A program made the translations under genes and the position numbers. Source: Meishania sp964351985 (GTDB lineage: Bacteria; Bacteroidota; Bacteroidia; Flavobacteriales; Flavobacteriaceae). From it: a stretch of 64,000 nucleotides of DNA. Shown in pieces: positions 18,144-27,031 of this stretch. The stretch is taken from assembly GCA_964351985.1 (NCBI GenBank), contig CAYGPR010000005.1, positions 1 to 64,000 of the forward strand. The letters run 5' to 3'. The notes under the pieces are model-generated. The model was not told the origin of the DNA, ran no database searches, and was given only the letters and a program-made list of their open reading frames with translations. Within the stretch, counting starts at the first letter, position 1. The number at the start of each line of letters is the position of its first letter.

Positions 18144-19442
18144 TTATTTGATGACCAATATTCTGGGATTTACCGGATATAACCATTCAATGCCCCTTTC
18201 GGTAATCACGGCATCGTCTTCCAAAGGAACACGTAGTTTTTTGCCGCCCCATTCCGGAATTTTGGTATAGGCAAAAAATTCAATGGAAATCAGATTCGAA
18301 GGTTTTAACTCATATCCCAGTCGCACCGGATTGAAAAAAGCTATGGACGGCCCGATACCATGGCCCCAATTGCCCACCGAGTGACAGCCGATGATCACAT
18401 CCGTTTTGTCGAGATCGGTAAACTGGTTGAAACTTTTCATTTTATTGAAACCAGCCTTGGTCAATGCGGCATAAACCGCATCTTCCGCCTTTTGTGCCGT
18501 GACACCCGGTTTGATGGTTTTTTTGATGATATCACGAACTTTTACGCCTTGGTCAAAGGCATTTTGAATTCCGGCAGGGACTTCCGTTTCGCCCTCTTTC
18601 AGCACATAGGCAATGCGCTTCATGTCGGTAAACATGTTCATAAGCCCGACGCCCCAATCGATCATGAGTACATCGCCGCGTTGGATGATCCGGTCCGAAG
18701 ACGTCGCTTCAACACCATCGGGTCCCGTAATATAAACGGATGGCATACCAAAGGAGGAACCCAAATTGTTTTTGAATTGTTGTTCTTTCATCCACCAGGC
18801 GACATCTTCCAAAGTAGTCACTCCGGGAGTGATCACTTCGTTCGAAAAAGCCTTTTCGGCGATGGTATACGAGAGTTCGCCAGCCTCGCCGTAGATTGCC
18901 AATTCACTGGCGACCCGCCTAGATCGAAAGTCCGACACCAATTTTTCAGCCGAAATAAAACGATCGGCATACTTTTTTCCTAGCAGTTCGGCCAACTCCA
19001 AATAAGCGGAATGGGTCAACCCATCGGCACCTCCAAAGTTTTTGGAAATGTTCAAACCGATTTTTTTAGGGTCACGTTTGGTTACGAATTCTTTTAGCTC
19101 ATCGGCCGATCCAAAATAATCATAAGCGCCTCCTTCTTTCAATAAATAGCCGCCAACACCTAGCGCGGCGCGTTCGATACGCTCTTCTCCCGTATCGGTA
19201 AAAATGTAATAGGCATTACCACCTACATAGCCTTCGCCCATATCAGCATATAAGGGATCTAAATTGCCCTCGCGATTGGTTACGATCCACATATCGATAG
19301 TATTCTCCCGCATGGCTTCGGGCAGTACCAGGTCGAACTTATCATTTCGTACTTGGTTCATTTTTCGCCATCGGCGCATGGCCTCTTGCCCATATGTGGT
19401 CACGCTGGTAATCAGCATAAGCAATGCAAACAGTTTTTTCAT
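18144..19442 (-). CDS. Exported M24 family metallopeptidase (Xaa-Pro peptidase-like)
   Basis: Two-domain pita-bread peptidase of 432 residues with a signal peptide (MKKLFALLMLITSVTTYGQ). A creatinase-type N-terminal domain precedes the M24 core. Likely metal ligands are in MIDWGVGLM, TDMKRIAY, WGHGIGPS (His), SIEFFAY (Glu) and DDAVITERG (Glu). Members release N-terminal residues next to proline, although some exported forms act on other substrates. It lies 165 bp upstream of the esterase on the same strand and has higher GC than the serine hydrolase gene beyond it. Confidence 0.88.
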   Translation of the reverse strand: MKKLFALLMLITSVTTYGQEAMRRWRKMNQVRNDKFDLVLPEAMRENTIDMWIVTNREGNLDPLYADMGEGYVGGNAYYIFTDTGEERIERAALGVGGYLLKEGGAYDYFGSADELKEFVTKRDPKKIGLNISKNFGGADGLTHSAYLELAELLGKKYADRFISAEKLVSDFRSRRVASELAIYGEAGELSYTIAEKAFSNEVITPGVTTLEDVAWWMKEQQFKNNLGSSFGMPSVYITGPDGVEATSSDRIIQRGDVLMIDWGVGLMNMFTDMKRIAYVLKEGETEVPAGIQNAFDQGVKVRDIIKKTIKPGVTAQKAEDAVYAALTKAGFNKMKSFNQFTDLDKTDVIIGCHSVGNWGHGIGPSIAFFNPVRLGYELKPSNLISIEFFAYTKIPEWGGKKLRVPLEDDAVITERGIEWLYPVNPRILVIK

Positions 19443-19642
19443 GGTTGAAATTTATTTGGGACTAAAAATAGGAATTAAATGTCTTAAATAGAGGAAATGG
19501 GGTAGGTGGGAAGTTTCGTTATCGTGTTTGTATATGGTTTGTTGCGTGTTTCAAGCAATCAATTTAGTAAAAATTACCGACCAAGAAAGTCTGAGAGGAC
19601 TTTCGTAATTAGGCAATAACCCAGCAATAAATTATATACGGT

Positions 19643-19652
19643 GTTGCCAGTA
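19643..19652. repeat. 10-bp inverted repeat, left arm
   Basis: GTTGCCAGTA here is the exact reverse complement of TACTGGCAAC at 21181-21190. The two arms bracket the AT-rich serine hydrolase gene and lie just outside its ends. Confidence 0.6.
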
Positions 19653-19656
19653 GTTT

Positions 19657-21147
19657 TTATTCTTTGCTTTTCCTTATAAATTCGACAGACTCTGATTGTA
19701 GATTTATTGTCAGTGATGAAATTTCTCCCTTGTTTTTAGTTCTAAAATTGATAGCAAATTCTGGATTAAATAAATCAGAAACATTTTTTAATGGCTTCAT
19801 AACAAAAACATTATAATGTAAATGTTCCAAAAAGAACTTATACGATGGGTAAATAGCATATAGATTACCGTCCTTAAGTTCTACTTCAATTGTACCATAA
19901 CCTTTATTTTTATATTTACCTATGAATGATGATAAGTTATGTGTTGGCTTCTTTTCAGAGTTTAATTCTTGCTTGATTTCACTTGGGACGTAAATATCAT
20001 TTACAATTACAGGATAGTCTTTCAAATCAGTTTTTGGTAAATCCAACATTCTGTTTTTTATAATGTCTCCTATAATATATGGTAATAATGAATTAGTCTG
20101 ATTGGTTAATACAGTAATACCTAACTTTTCAAAAGGATAGGTTAAGACTAAAGAGCTAAATCCAGATGTGTTTCCTCCGTGGTAAACTTTATAATTTCCG
20201 TTTTGTGATTCCATTCGCCACCCAAAACCATCTCCAAAGAGAAAAACACTTTCTTCGTTTTTATTAGGCCTTATATTATGTATAGTAGTCGCATTGCGAA
20301 CAAAATCTTTAGGCAAAACTTGCTTTTCTTTAAATTTTCCTTCGTTTAACCAAGCTATCATCCAATTTGCCAAATCTTTTGCGGAACTTATAATTCCACC
20401 AGCAGGTTTGTAATTTTGGTATTCTTCGTAAAGTACTTTTTTGACTTTACCTTTTACCAAACCATATCCGTATGAAAAGTTATTAGTCATTTTCATATTT
20501 TTTAAATCTGTATAAGAATTTGACATCTCTAGTGGGGTAAAGATATTGTTATTCAAATTCTCCTCCCAAGATTCACCTGTCACTTCTTCAACAATTGTAC
20601 CTGCTATAGTGTATCCCATATTACTGTAAATCCAACTATCCTTCGGTTTGCCTTCAGGTTTTATGTATTTTAGTTTTTTGATGACTTCGAGTTTACTTTG
20701 TTCAGGAAAAAGAACAAGTGTCCCATTGATTTCTCCAATTCCACTTTTATGTGAAAGTAAATCTTCAATGGTAATTAAATTGTCCATTTCAGAATTATAA
20801 AACTCAAGTTTTGGAATATATAAACTGGGTTTGTCTTTCAAAGAAATTTTATCTTCAAAATCTAATAATCCTAATAAGGAAGCTGTAAAAGCTTTAGAAC
20901 TAGATGCAATTGGGAAAATTGTATTTTCATTTACAGGTAGATTTTTTTCTAAATCTCTGTATCCAAACCCTTTAGAGTATACTATTTGATTGTTTTTAAC
21001 AACGGAAATTGACAAGCCAACAGCTTTATATGAATTCAGTAAAGTTTCTATTTCTTGGTCAATTCCGTTTATGCGATTTTCATTTTCTTGTCCAAAAGTT
21101 AGATTTGTGATTAGGAAAAGGAAAAGTATTAAAGTTGATTTTTTCAT
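19657..21147 (-). CDS. Exported serine hydrolase, beta-lactamase class C-like, AT-rich
   Basis: Penicillin-binding-protein-like hydrolase of 496 residues with signal peptide (about 1-19). The nucleophile motif is SSSK with Ser82 and Lys85, followed by IYSNMGYT (Tyr-x-Asn type) and HGGNTSGF as the third motif. A C-terminal DUF3471-like region of about 100 residues follows. Family members are peptidases, esterases or D-aminopeptidases; lactam resistance is not implied. Base composition is clearly lower in GC than both neighbours, sample lines being near 33 percent against about 50 percent in the M24 gene, and an inverted repeat brackets it. Both suggest recent arrival. Confidence 0.87.
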   Translation of the reverse strand: MKKSTLILFLFLITNLTFGQENENRINGIDQEIETLLNSYKAVGLSISVVKNNQIVYSKGFGYRDLEKNLPVNENTIFPIASSSKAFTASLLGLLDFEDKISLKDKPSLYIPKLEFYNSEMDNLITIEDLLSHKSGIGEINGTLVLFPEQSKLEVIKKLKYIKPEGKPKDSWIYSNMGYTIAGTIVEEVTGESWEENLNNNIFTPLEMSNSYTDLKNMKMTNNFSYGYGLVKGKVKKVLYEEYQNYKPAGGIISSAKDLANWMIAWLNEGKFKEKQVLPKDFVRNATTIHNIRPNKNEESVFLFGDGFGWRMESQNGNYKVYHGGNTSGFSSLVLTYPFEKLGITVLTNQTNSLLPYIIGDIIKNRMLDLPKTDLKDYPVIVNDIYVPSEIKQELNSEKKPTHNLSSFIGKYKNKGYGTIEVELKDGNLYAIYPSYKFFLEHLHYNVFVMKPLKNVSDLFNPEFAINFRTKNKGEISSLTINLQSESVEFIRKSKE

Positions 21148-21180
21148 TAATTTCTTTGATTGTTAGGTGTTTCTTTAAAT

Positions 21181-21190
21181 TACTGGCAAC
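21181..21190. repeat. 10-bp inverted repeat, right arm
   Basis: TACTGGCAAC is the partner of 19643-19652. It is followed at once by the 72-bp repeat copy B. A GTTAGGT heptamer, which fits the integron core pattern GTTRRRY, lies about 20 bp before it at 21161-21167. Confidence 0.6.
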
Positions 21191-21191
21191 A

Positions 21192-21263
21192 TTAAGCTAA
21201 GGATAGTTTCAATTATCTTTAGCGACTGATAACGAAGTTAGCCGAAATCTTTTTTAGTTTCAA
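21192..21263. repeat. 72-bp dispersed repeat, copy B
   Basis: This is the second copy of the repeat at 16796-16867, in direct orientation. The two copies enclose the esterase, M24 peptidase and serine hydrolase genes, all of which run leftward. Confidence 0.7.
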
Positions 21264-21400
21264 GAGAGCTCCCGCACGAATTCTACAGTTTTTATTGACA
21301 TCGACTCTTTTTCTTAAATTCCGTTACTTTGTACTAAGAGTAAAACAAGAGTACATTAGAAAGATTCCCGCCTTCACAGGAATGAAAAAAATACTTTAAG

Positions 21401-22243
21401 ATGCAAAATCCCGATTGGCAGACCGCCAAAACCTTCGAAGACATTACCTATAAAAAAACGAACGGTGTCGCTCGTATTGCCTTCAACCGACCCGAGGTGC
21501 GCAATGCGTTTCGGCCGAAGACAACCAGTGAACTCTACCAGGCTTTTTATGATGCGCAGGAAGACACCTCGATTGGCGTAGTCCTGCTTTCCGCAGAAGG
21601 GCCCTCTCCAAAAGATGGAGTCTATTCCTTCTGTAGCGGCGGCGATCAAAAGGCCAGAGGAGAAAAGGGCTATGTCGGCGATGATGGCATGCACCGCCTG
21701 AATATCTTGGAGGTACAGCGCCAGATTCGATTTATGCCCAAAGTGGTCATTGCCGTGGTGCCCGGTTGGGCAGTAGGTGGGGGGCATAGTCTTCATGTCG
21801 TCTGCGACATGACCCTTGCCAGTAAAGAACATGCCATATTCAAACAGACCGATGCCGATGTTACCAGTTTTGACGGTGGTTATGGATCCGCTTATCTGGC
21901 CAAAATGGTGGGACAGAAAAAAGCACGTGAAATTTTCTTTTTAGGAAGGAATTATTCCGCTCAGGAAGCCTACGAAATGGGTATGGTCAATGCAGTGGTG
22001 CCTCATGAAGAATTGGAAGACACTGCCTACCAATGGGCCCAAGAGGTCTTACGAAAATCACCGACTTCAATCAAAATGCTAAAATTTGCCATGAACCTCA
22101 CCGATGACGGTATGGTAGGGCAACAGGTTTTTGCAGGTGAGGCCACACGGTTGGCCTATATGACCGATGAGGCCGAAGAGGGACGTAACGCTTTTTTGGA
22201 GAAAAGAAAGCCCAACTTTGGGCAGAACAATTGGATACCATAG
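21401..22243 (+). CDS. menB: 1,4-dihydroxy-2-naphthoyl-CoA synthase
   Basis: Menaquinone-pathway crotonase that closes the naphthoquinone ring from succinylbenzoyl-CoA. The 280-residue protein has the typical N-terminal YKKTNGVARIAFNRPEVRNA, oxyanion motif CSGGDQKARGEKG, PGWAVGGGHSLHVVCD and the MenB-specific FKQTDADVTSFDGGYGSAYL, including the active-site Asp. The length and motifs match intact MenB. No other men gene is adjacent in the window. It starts at ATG 21401, after repeat copy B. Confidence 0.96.
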   Translation: MQNPDWQTAKTFEDITYKKTNGVARIAFNRPEVRNAFRPKTTSELYQAFYDAQEDTSIGVVLLSAEGPSPKDGVYSFCSGGDQKARGEKGYVGDDGMHRLNILEVQRQIRFMPKVVIAVVPGWAVGGGHSLHVVCDMTLASKEHAIFKQTDADVTSFDGGYGSAYLAKMVGQKKAREIFFLGRNYSAQEAYEMGMVNAVVPHEELEDTAYQWAQEVLRKSPTSIKMLKFAMNLTDDGMVGQQVFAGEATRLAYMTDEAEEGRNAFLEKRKPNFGQNNWIP

Positions 22244-22317
22244 TGAGTTCAAGGTTTCAGGTTCAAAGTCTGAATGAAGAACTATCAATAAGTTGCTGAG
22301 CGGAGCCGAAGTAAACT

Positions 22318-22352
22318 AAAAAGAGCCCGATCAATGAAGACCGAGCTCTTTT
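22318..22352 (+). terminator. Likely terminator after menB
   Basis: The stem AAAAGAGC pairs with GCTCTTTT around an inner loop of 18 bases, with T residues after the right arm. It lies about 75 bp after the menB stop. Confidence 0.55.
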
Positions 22353-22535
22353 ACGAGAACACTATATGAAAATGAAAAATTTTAATTCGTTATTAAATAC
22401 AGTGTAAACTTAAAGGCTTCCCATCCAAAAAGAAAACTATTGTTGTGAGTTAAGTGGATTTTGTTGTGAAGTGCTTGTTTTTTGATATTTGACAATCAAA
22501 AAGACGTTTTTTTGACTCTTGTTTTCCGATTAAAG

Positions 22536-23861
22536 TCACCTGATAGCAGCAATGACCTCCCTAAGAAATTTAGCAACCTCAAAATCGGGGTCTTCCGCAA
22601 GTCCCGTTCTTACGATGACCAAATCTTTTGAAGGGATGACAAAAACATACTGCCCTTGATATCCGTTGGCCGAATAGAGGTCTTTAGGCACACCGGAATA
22701 TTTACCTTCGGCATTCAGCCACCAATGCGCACCATAAGTGCCCTCGGAGTGTTCGGTGGGTGTTGTGATATAATCTATCCATTCGTTAGCAAACAGTTGT
22801 TCTCCGTTCCAATTGCCTTTGTTTAGATGCAAAATACCAAATTTGGCCCAATCACGGGTACTGGCCCATCCGTAGGAAGAACCTACATAATTTCCGGACA
22901 TATCGGTTTCGATTAGCATGGAATGCATCCCGATTTTATCGATAAGGGCAGCATACGGGAAGTCGAGATATTCTTGATGGGTCTTGAATTGTTTTCTAAG
23001 TATACCGGATAACAGATTTGTGGTTCCTGAAGAATAGTTCCAAATCTCGGTTGGCGGGGCTATCGCTTCCTTTTCCTCTTGCGCCATTGACATATCGGCA
23101 TCCAAGAACAACATACGTGTCACATCGGAAATGGCGGTATAATCTTCCTCCCAGGCCAATCCTGATTGCATGCGTAGCAAATGATCAAGGGTAATGTTTT
23201 GGCGTTCGTCGTCATGCCATGAGTCCACGGGAGCGGGCTTTTCCAAGTCAAATTTTTGTTGATACTTCAAAATACCGTACAAGGTGGCCAAGATACTTTT
23301 GGTCATGCTCCAACCTAAGATGGGGGTATCTTTTGAGAATCCATCCAGATATCTTTCTCCAACAATTTGGTTTTTATAGGCAATGAGCACCGTTCGTGTT
23401 TTTTGCACTTCCGGATTTGCGAAAGCGTTATCGATAGCCTTTTCCAATCGTTCGTAATCGACCTCCTCAAAAGATAAGATATCATTTTCCGCTAATCGGA
23501 AGGGATATCTGGCAAGGCTGTCGACCTTATTCCGTTTGGGTTTTAAGGTCGAGTTCAAATCTTCTTCTTCATTGACCAATACACACCCCAAGCCTTCACG
23601 ACAAACGGTCTTGCGCTTCATCAACCCGAATACGGATGCCGAGGCCTCTGTGCCATGCATTTCAACATCGGCCAGTTTGATCAAGGGTACATTATTGTCA
23701 TTTTCGGTAATGGAAGCCGAGCCGCGATCGGCAATAAAGACGGTCGAGGCCATATTTTTAGAGGCATAGCCTGAAATAATATTAAGTTTGGGATAATTAA
23801 AAATGATGGCAACGGCGATCAATGGTAACCCAATAAAGAGTATTCTTTTAAATCGTTTCAA
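22536..23861 (-). CDS. Membrane-anchored serine hydrolase, beta-lactamase class C-like
   Basis: Protein of 441 residues with an N-terminal membrane anchor (about 5-24). The penicillin-binding-type active site has Ser185 and Lys188 in WSMTKSIL, a second motif in NYSSGTTN, and a C-terminal GAHWWLN segment. An extra region of about 100 residues precedes the hydrolase domain and contains a Cys pair (VCREGLGCV). The catalytic domain faces the periplasm. It is not a close relative of the AT-rich hydrolase at 19657 and has normal composition for the window. Substrate unknown; peptidase or esterase activity is likelier than lactam hydrolysis. Confidence 0.85.
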   Translation of the reverse strand: MKRFKRILFIGLPLIAVAIIFNYPKLNIISGYASKNMASTVFIADRGSASITENDNNVPLIKLADVEMHGTEASASVFGLMKRKTVCREGLGCVLVNEEEDLNSTLKPKRNKVDSLARYPFRLAENDILSFEEVDYERLEKAIDNAFANPEVQKTRTVLIAYKNQIVGERYLDGFSKDTPILGWSMTKSILATLYGILKYQQKFDLEKPAPVDSWHDDERQNITLDHLLRMQSGLAWEEDYTAISDVTRMLFLDADMSMAQEEKEAIAPPTEIWNYSSGTTNLLSGILRKQFKTHQEYLDFPYAALIDKIGMHSMLIETDMSGNYVGSSYGWASTRDWAKFGILHLNKGNWNGEQLFANEWIDYITTPTEHSEGTYGAHWWLNAEGKYSGVPKDLYSANGYQGQYVFVIPSKDLVIVRTGLAEDPDFEVAKFLREVIAAIR

Positions 23862-23889
23862 TCTTCTATTTTTTTGAGAACAAAGTAGC

Positions 23890-24294
23890 TTACTCTATCT
23901 TTTCCCACATTTTGTCAGGCCCGAGTATAAAACTGCCCACAAAATCGAAATTACACTCTTCGGGGGAAATCAATGACAAAAAAACACTTTCATCTTTGGC
24001 ACGATAGAGATGATATATTTTACCTGTAATGGGTTCAAAACTATATTTTGCTGCGTAAACGAGATTGTTATATTCGAATTGCTCCATCATTTCTTGATAT
24101 TGCCGTTGAATATCATCGTATCTGGCTTTGAATTGGTTGTTGGCAGAAACGATATTGGTATTTTTCCAATTGGTGACATCGGGTGGCGTTATTTTCGGAG
24201 CGGCCACTCCGCTAGCGTAGGGTAAAATACTACTATTATATTTTTGGGTCTCCTCATTAAATACGACATAATCAGGTTTTTTTTCTTTTTTCAT
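23890..24294 (-). CDS. DUF2452 family protein
   Basis: Cytoplasmic protein of 134 residues from the ATG at 24294; a TTG at 24303 in frame is less likely. The segments SSILPYASGVAAPKITPPD, a central coiled helical part and KIYHLYRAKDESVFLSLISP resemble DUF2452 proteins. No catalytic motif or signal peptide is seen. It lies 28 bp from the serine hydrolase start on the same strand and may be cotranscribed. Function unknown. Confidence 0.7.
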   Translation of the reverse strand: MKKEKKPDYVVFNEETQKYNSSILPYASGVAAPKITPPDVTNWKNTNIVSANNQFKARYDDIQRQYQEMMEQFEYNNLVYAAKYSFEPITGKIYHLYRAKDESVFLSLISPEECNFDFVGSFILGPDKMWEKIE

Positions 24295-24384
24295 AGGATG
24301 CAAATTTAATCAAATCCACCTGATTATATTGCAAGCTTGTAACGGTATGGTTATCTTCATTCCGGCGTAACTACAATTTCCTTT

Positions 24385-25926
24385 ATGATCATATCGAGTG
24401 AAAATTTTAAAACTTTTACCAAGCTGATCCAAGCAGTTTTGGTGACAGGGCTGATTTCTTGTGGCCCGTCAACGGAAGAAAAACAAGTTCAGCTTTATAC
24501 GTCGCATTGTGCCAGTTGCCATTTGGCCCCTGAAATTCAACAACTGCCCAAAGCACTGTGGCAAAACACGGTACTGCCCGAAATGGCCGCTCGAATGGGA
24601 GTTCCCGAACCAGGTTTTGACCCGTTCGAAGGACTTACTTTTCCCGAGCAAGAAGCCATTATAAAGGGAGGTATTTATTCGGTACCCGCACAAATTTCTG
24701 CGTCGGATTGGGTGCTTTTAAAAGAATATATTTTAAAAACTGCCCCCGATTCGTTGCCAGTGACAGAATCAGATATGAATTCAGAAAAGCTTGTTCAATT
24801 TCAATCTAAACCTATTGCAATAGACAACGCAAAAAGGTCGATGATAACCTATCTCGGCCACGATTCAATTGCCGAAAATATAATAATAGGAGATGCCACT
24901 GGCCGATTGTTGAACTACAATATAAAGAACGATACCCTGATTTCAAAAGGTAGGTTCGGTAGTGCTTTGGTGGATTATTCGGCCAAAGACGGAATCGAAT
25001 TTATTACCACGGTGGGCTTTATAGACCCATCTGCAATTGCTACGGGAAAGATAATTTTACGAGATTCGACGGACATCAAAGTATTTCCGGAAAATCTACA
25101 TAGACCGGTACATACCTTGGTAACCGACCTTAATGATGATGGCACGGATGAACTGGTAGTCAGTGAATACGGTGACTTGGTAGGAAGTCTTTCAATGCTA
25201 GTAAAAAATAAGGACGGTAGCTATGAAAAAAAAGTGCTGCTGAACCAACCGGGAACCATTCGCGTTATTGCTGATGATCTGGACAAGAACGGGAAAAAAG
25301 ATCTGATTGTACTCACCGCCCAAGGCGATGAGACGATTACGGTTCTATATCAAGAGAGCGATTTAGTTTTTAGTCCGACAAAAGTACTTCGGTTCAGTCC
25401 GGTTTTTGGCACTAGTTGGTTTGAACTTGTCGATTATGATGGAGATGGAGACAAAGATATCGTGACGGTGCACGGTGATAATGCCGATGACACCTATGTT
25501 CAGAAATCCTATCATGGCCTGCGTATTCATATCAACAATGGCGAAAATTCTTTTGAAGAACGTTACTTTTTTCCTCTTAATGGTTCTACCAGGGTCATTG
25601 CAAAGGATTTCGACAATGATCAAGACGTCGACTTTGCTCTGCTATCGACCTTTCCCGATTATAAGAGTAAGCCGGAATCTTCATTTGTATATTTAGAGAA
25701 TAGGGGTAGTGAGAACTTCGATTTTAAACCCTTTACCTTTGACGATTCACGAGCAGGAAAATGGTTTGTGATGAGTTCGGGCGATATCGACGGTGACGGT
25801 GATGAAGATATTGTTTTAGGAGCCTTTTCAAAAGTATTTGCGCCAACACCGAAGGAGTTGATCGATCTATGGCGGACCAATAATGTGGACATTATGTTGT
25901 TGGAAAATAATCTTAAATCCCGTTAA
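24385..25926 (+). CDS. Lipoprotein with c-type haem motif and VCBS/FG-GAP repeats
   Basis: Exported protein of 513 residues. The lipoprotein signal ends at Cys26 (LISC). A single c-type haem site CASCH (42-46) sits in a short cytochrome-like region, followed by a beta-propeller of FG-GAP/VCBS repeats with calcium-binding motifs such as DYDGDGDKDIV and DIDGDGDEDIV (about 160-510). Propellers of this kind usually mediate binding or assembly, and a haem suggests electron transfer. It starts an operon in which the next three genes act on peptidoglycan. The link between haem propeller and cell wall is not explained by known families. Confidence 0.82.
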   Translation: MIISSENFKTFTKLIQAVLVTGLISCGPSTEEKQVQLYTSHCASCHLAPEIQQLPKALWQNTVLPEMAARMGVPEPGFDPFEGLTFPEQEAIIKGGIYSVPAQISASDWVLLKEYILKTAPDSLPVTESDMNSEKLVQFQSKPIAIDNAKRSMITYLGHDSIAENIIIGDATGRLLNYNIKNDTLISKGRFGSALVDYSAKDGIEFITTVGFIDPSAIATGKIILRDSTDIKVFPENLHRPVHTLVTDLNDDGTDELVVSEYGDLVGSLSMLVKNKDGSYEKKVLLNQPGTIRVIADDLDKNGKKDLIVLTAQGDETITVLYQESDLVFSPTKVLRFSPVFGTSWFELVDYDGDGDKDIVTVHGDNADDTYVQKSYHGLRIHINNGENSFEERYFFPLNGSTRVIAKDFDNDQDVDFALLSTFPDYKSKPESSFVYLENRGSENFDFKPFTFDDSRAGKWFVMSSGDIDGDGDEDIVLGAFSKVFAPTPKELIDLWRTNNVDIMLLENNLKSR

Positions 25927-25928
25927 AT

Positions 25929-26360
25929 TTGAAATGGCTGTTCATTAGCGTGTTGTTTGCGCTCTTTCTTTCTTCTTGTAAGGACAAGAGTGAAGATTTA
26001 GAATGGAAACCCCTGAAAGTAACCGTTTCGGCCTATAATTCAACCCTTGCACAGACGCAGGGCGATCCGAATATCGCCGCTTGGGGCGATACACTTAAAC
26101 CAGGAATGAAAGTCATCGCCGTATCTAGAGATTTACTTCAAAAAGGCCTAGAGCGAAACACGAAAGTCAAAATTGAAGGATTGAAAGGGGTTTATGAGGT
26201 TAAGGATAAAATGAACCGTAGGTGGACTAACCGTATCGATATCTACATGGGTAAGGATATTCAAAAAGCCAAGGAATGGGGAAGGAAAAAGTTGACTATT
26301 CACTTCGCAGTCAAGAAAGACGGTGCTAAGAATGGTCAGAAACAAGATATAGTCAAATGA
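25929..26360 (+). CDS. 3D-domain lipoprotein (double-psi beta-barrel)
   Basis: Small envelope lipoprotein of 143 residues. A TTG start 2 bp after the previous stop opens a clear lipoprotein signal (MKWLFISVLFALFLSSC). The mature part carries VSAYNSTLAQTQGDPNIAAW and VKDKMNRRWTNRIDIYMG, the Asp-containing 3D motif found in lytic-transglycosylase-like proteins such as MltA relatives and resuscitation factors. Peptidoglycan binding or cleavage is expected, but a full catalytic set cannot be confirmed. It overlaps the amidase gene by 4 bp. Confidence 0.85.
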   Translation: MKWLFISVLFALFLSSCKDKSEDLEWKPLKVTVSAYNSTLAQTQGDPNIAAWGDTLKPGMKVIAVSRDLLQKGLERNTKVKIEGLKGVYEVKDKMNRRWTNRIDIYMGKDIQKAKEWGRKKLTIHFAVKKDGAKNGQKQDIVK

Positions 26361-27031
26361 AGAAACTTTATTTTATTTGGATGGTGCTATGGGCCATGGG
26401 CTGTGCCACATCGAACAAAATTGTAGAAAGACCCATAGTCTTCGATGCACAGCGAGAAGCACTTTCGTTAGTGTATCTGTCCGACAGGTATGGCCTTCAA
26501 AAAGAATCGCCTACCATCGTACCTAAGATGGTCGTTTTGCATTGGACGGTCATTCCGACATTTGAAGAATCTTTCGAGTTTTTTAAAAATGCTACGCTAT
26601 CCAAAACAAGAGGAGACATTAGTGGGGCAGGGGCTTTGAACGTATCTTCCCATTTTATGGTCGATAGAGATGGCACTATTTATCAACTATTACCTGAAAC
26701 GACTATGGCAAGGCATGTCATTGGACTTAACCACTGCGCCATTGGAGTAGAAAATGTCGGTGGCACTCAAGATTTGCCCTTGACAAAAGCCCAATTGAAA
26801 TCGAACATATGGTTGGTCAACTATTTAGCTGAAAAGTACGATATCGAGTATGTAATAGGACATCATGAATACACGAACTTTGAAGGTCATCCACTTTGGC
26901 TTGAAAAAGATGAGGGGTATCGCACCCAGAAGACCGATCCGGGTCCAGAGTTCATGAGAAAAATACGCCAAGCTACCAAAAACCTTAACTTTAAACCCAT
27001 ACCTCAAAAGAAAATTTTTCATGCAAATTAA
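26357..27031 (+). CDS. N-acetylmuramoyl-L-alanine amidase (amidase_2), lipoprotein
   Basis: Zinc amidase of the AmpD/PGRP type, 224 residues, cleaving the bond between muramic acid and the stem peptide. A lipoprotein signal ends at WAMGC. Expected zinc ligands are His62 in VVLHWTV, His169 in VIGHHEYT and Asp194 in KTDPGPEF. A loop of about 15 residues between the last two makes it longer than E. coli AmpD. The envelope location differs from cytoplasmic AmpD and points to wall remodelling or scavenging of peptidoglycan. It overlaps both neighbouring genes. Confidence 0.92.
   Translation: MKKLYFIWMVLWAMGCATSNKIVERPIVFDAQREALSLVYLSDRYGLQKESPTIVPKMVVLHWTVIPTFEESFEFFKNATLSKTRGDISGAGALNVSSHFMVDRDGTIYQLLPETTMARHVIGLNHCAIGVENVGGTQDLPLTKAQLKSNIWLVNYLAEKYDIEYVIGHHEYTNFEGHPLWLEKDEGYRTQKTDPGPEFMRKIRQATKNLNFKPIPQKKIFHAN

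Noticed and set aside
18360..18983. 207-codon open frame on the plus strand
   Set aside because: It is antisense to the M24 peptidase gene and exists because of that gene's codon usage; no domain is seen.
22354..22405. 13-codon frame MKMKNFNSLL... after the menB terminator
   Set aside because: Too short, with no paralogue in the window and no terminator close behind it.
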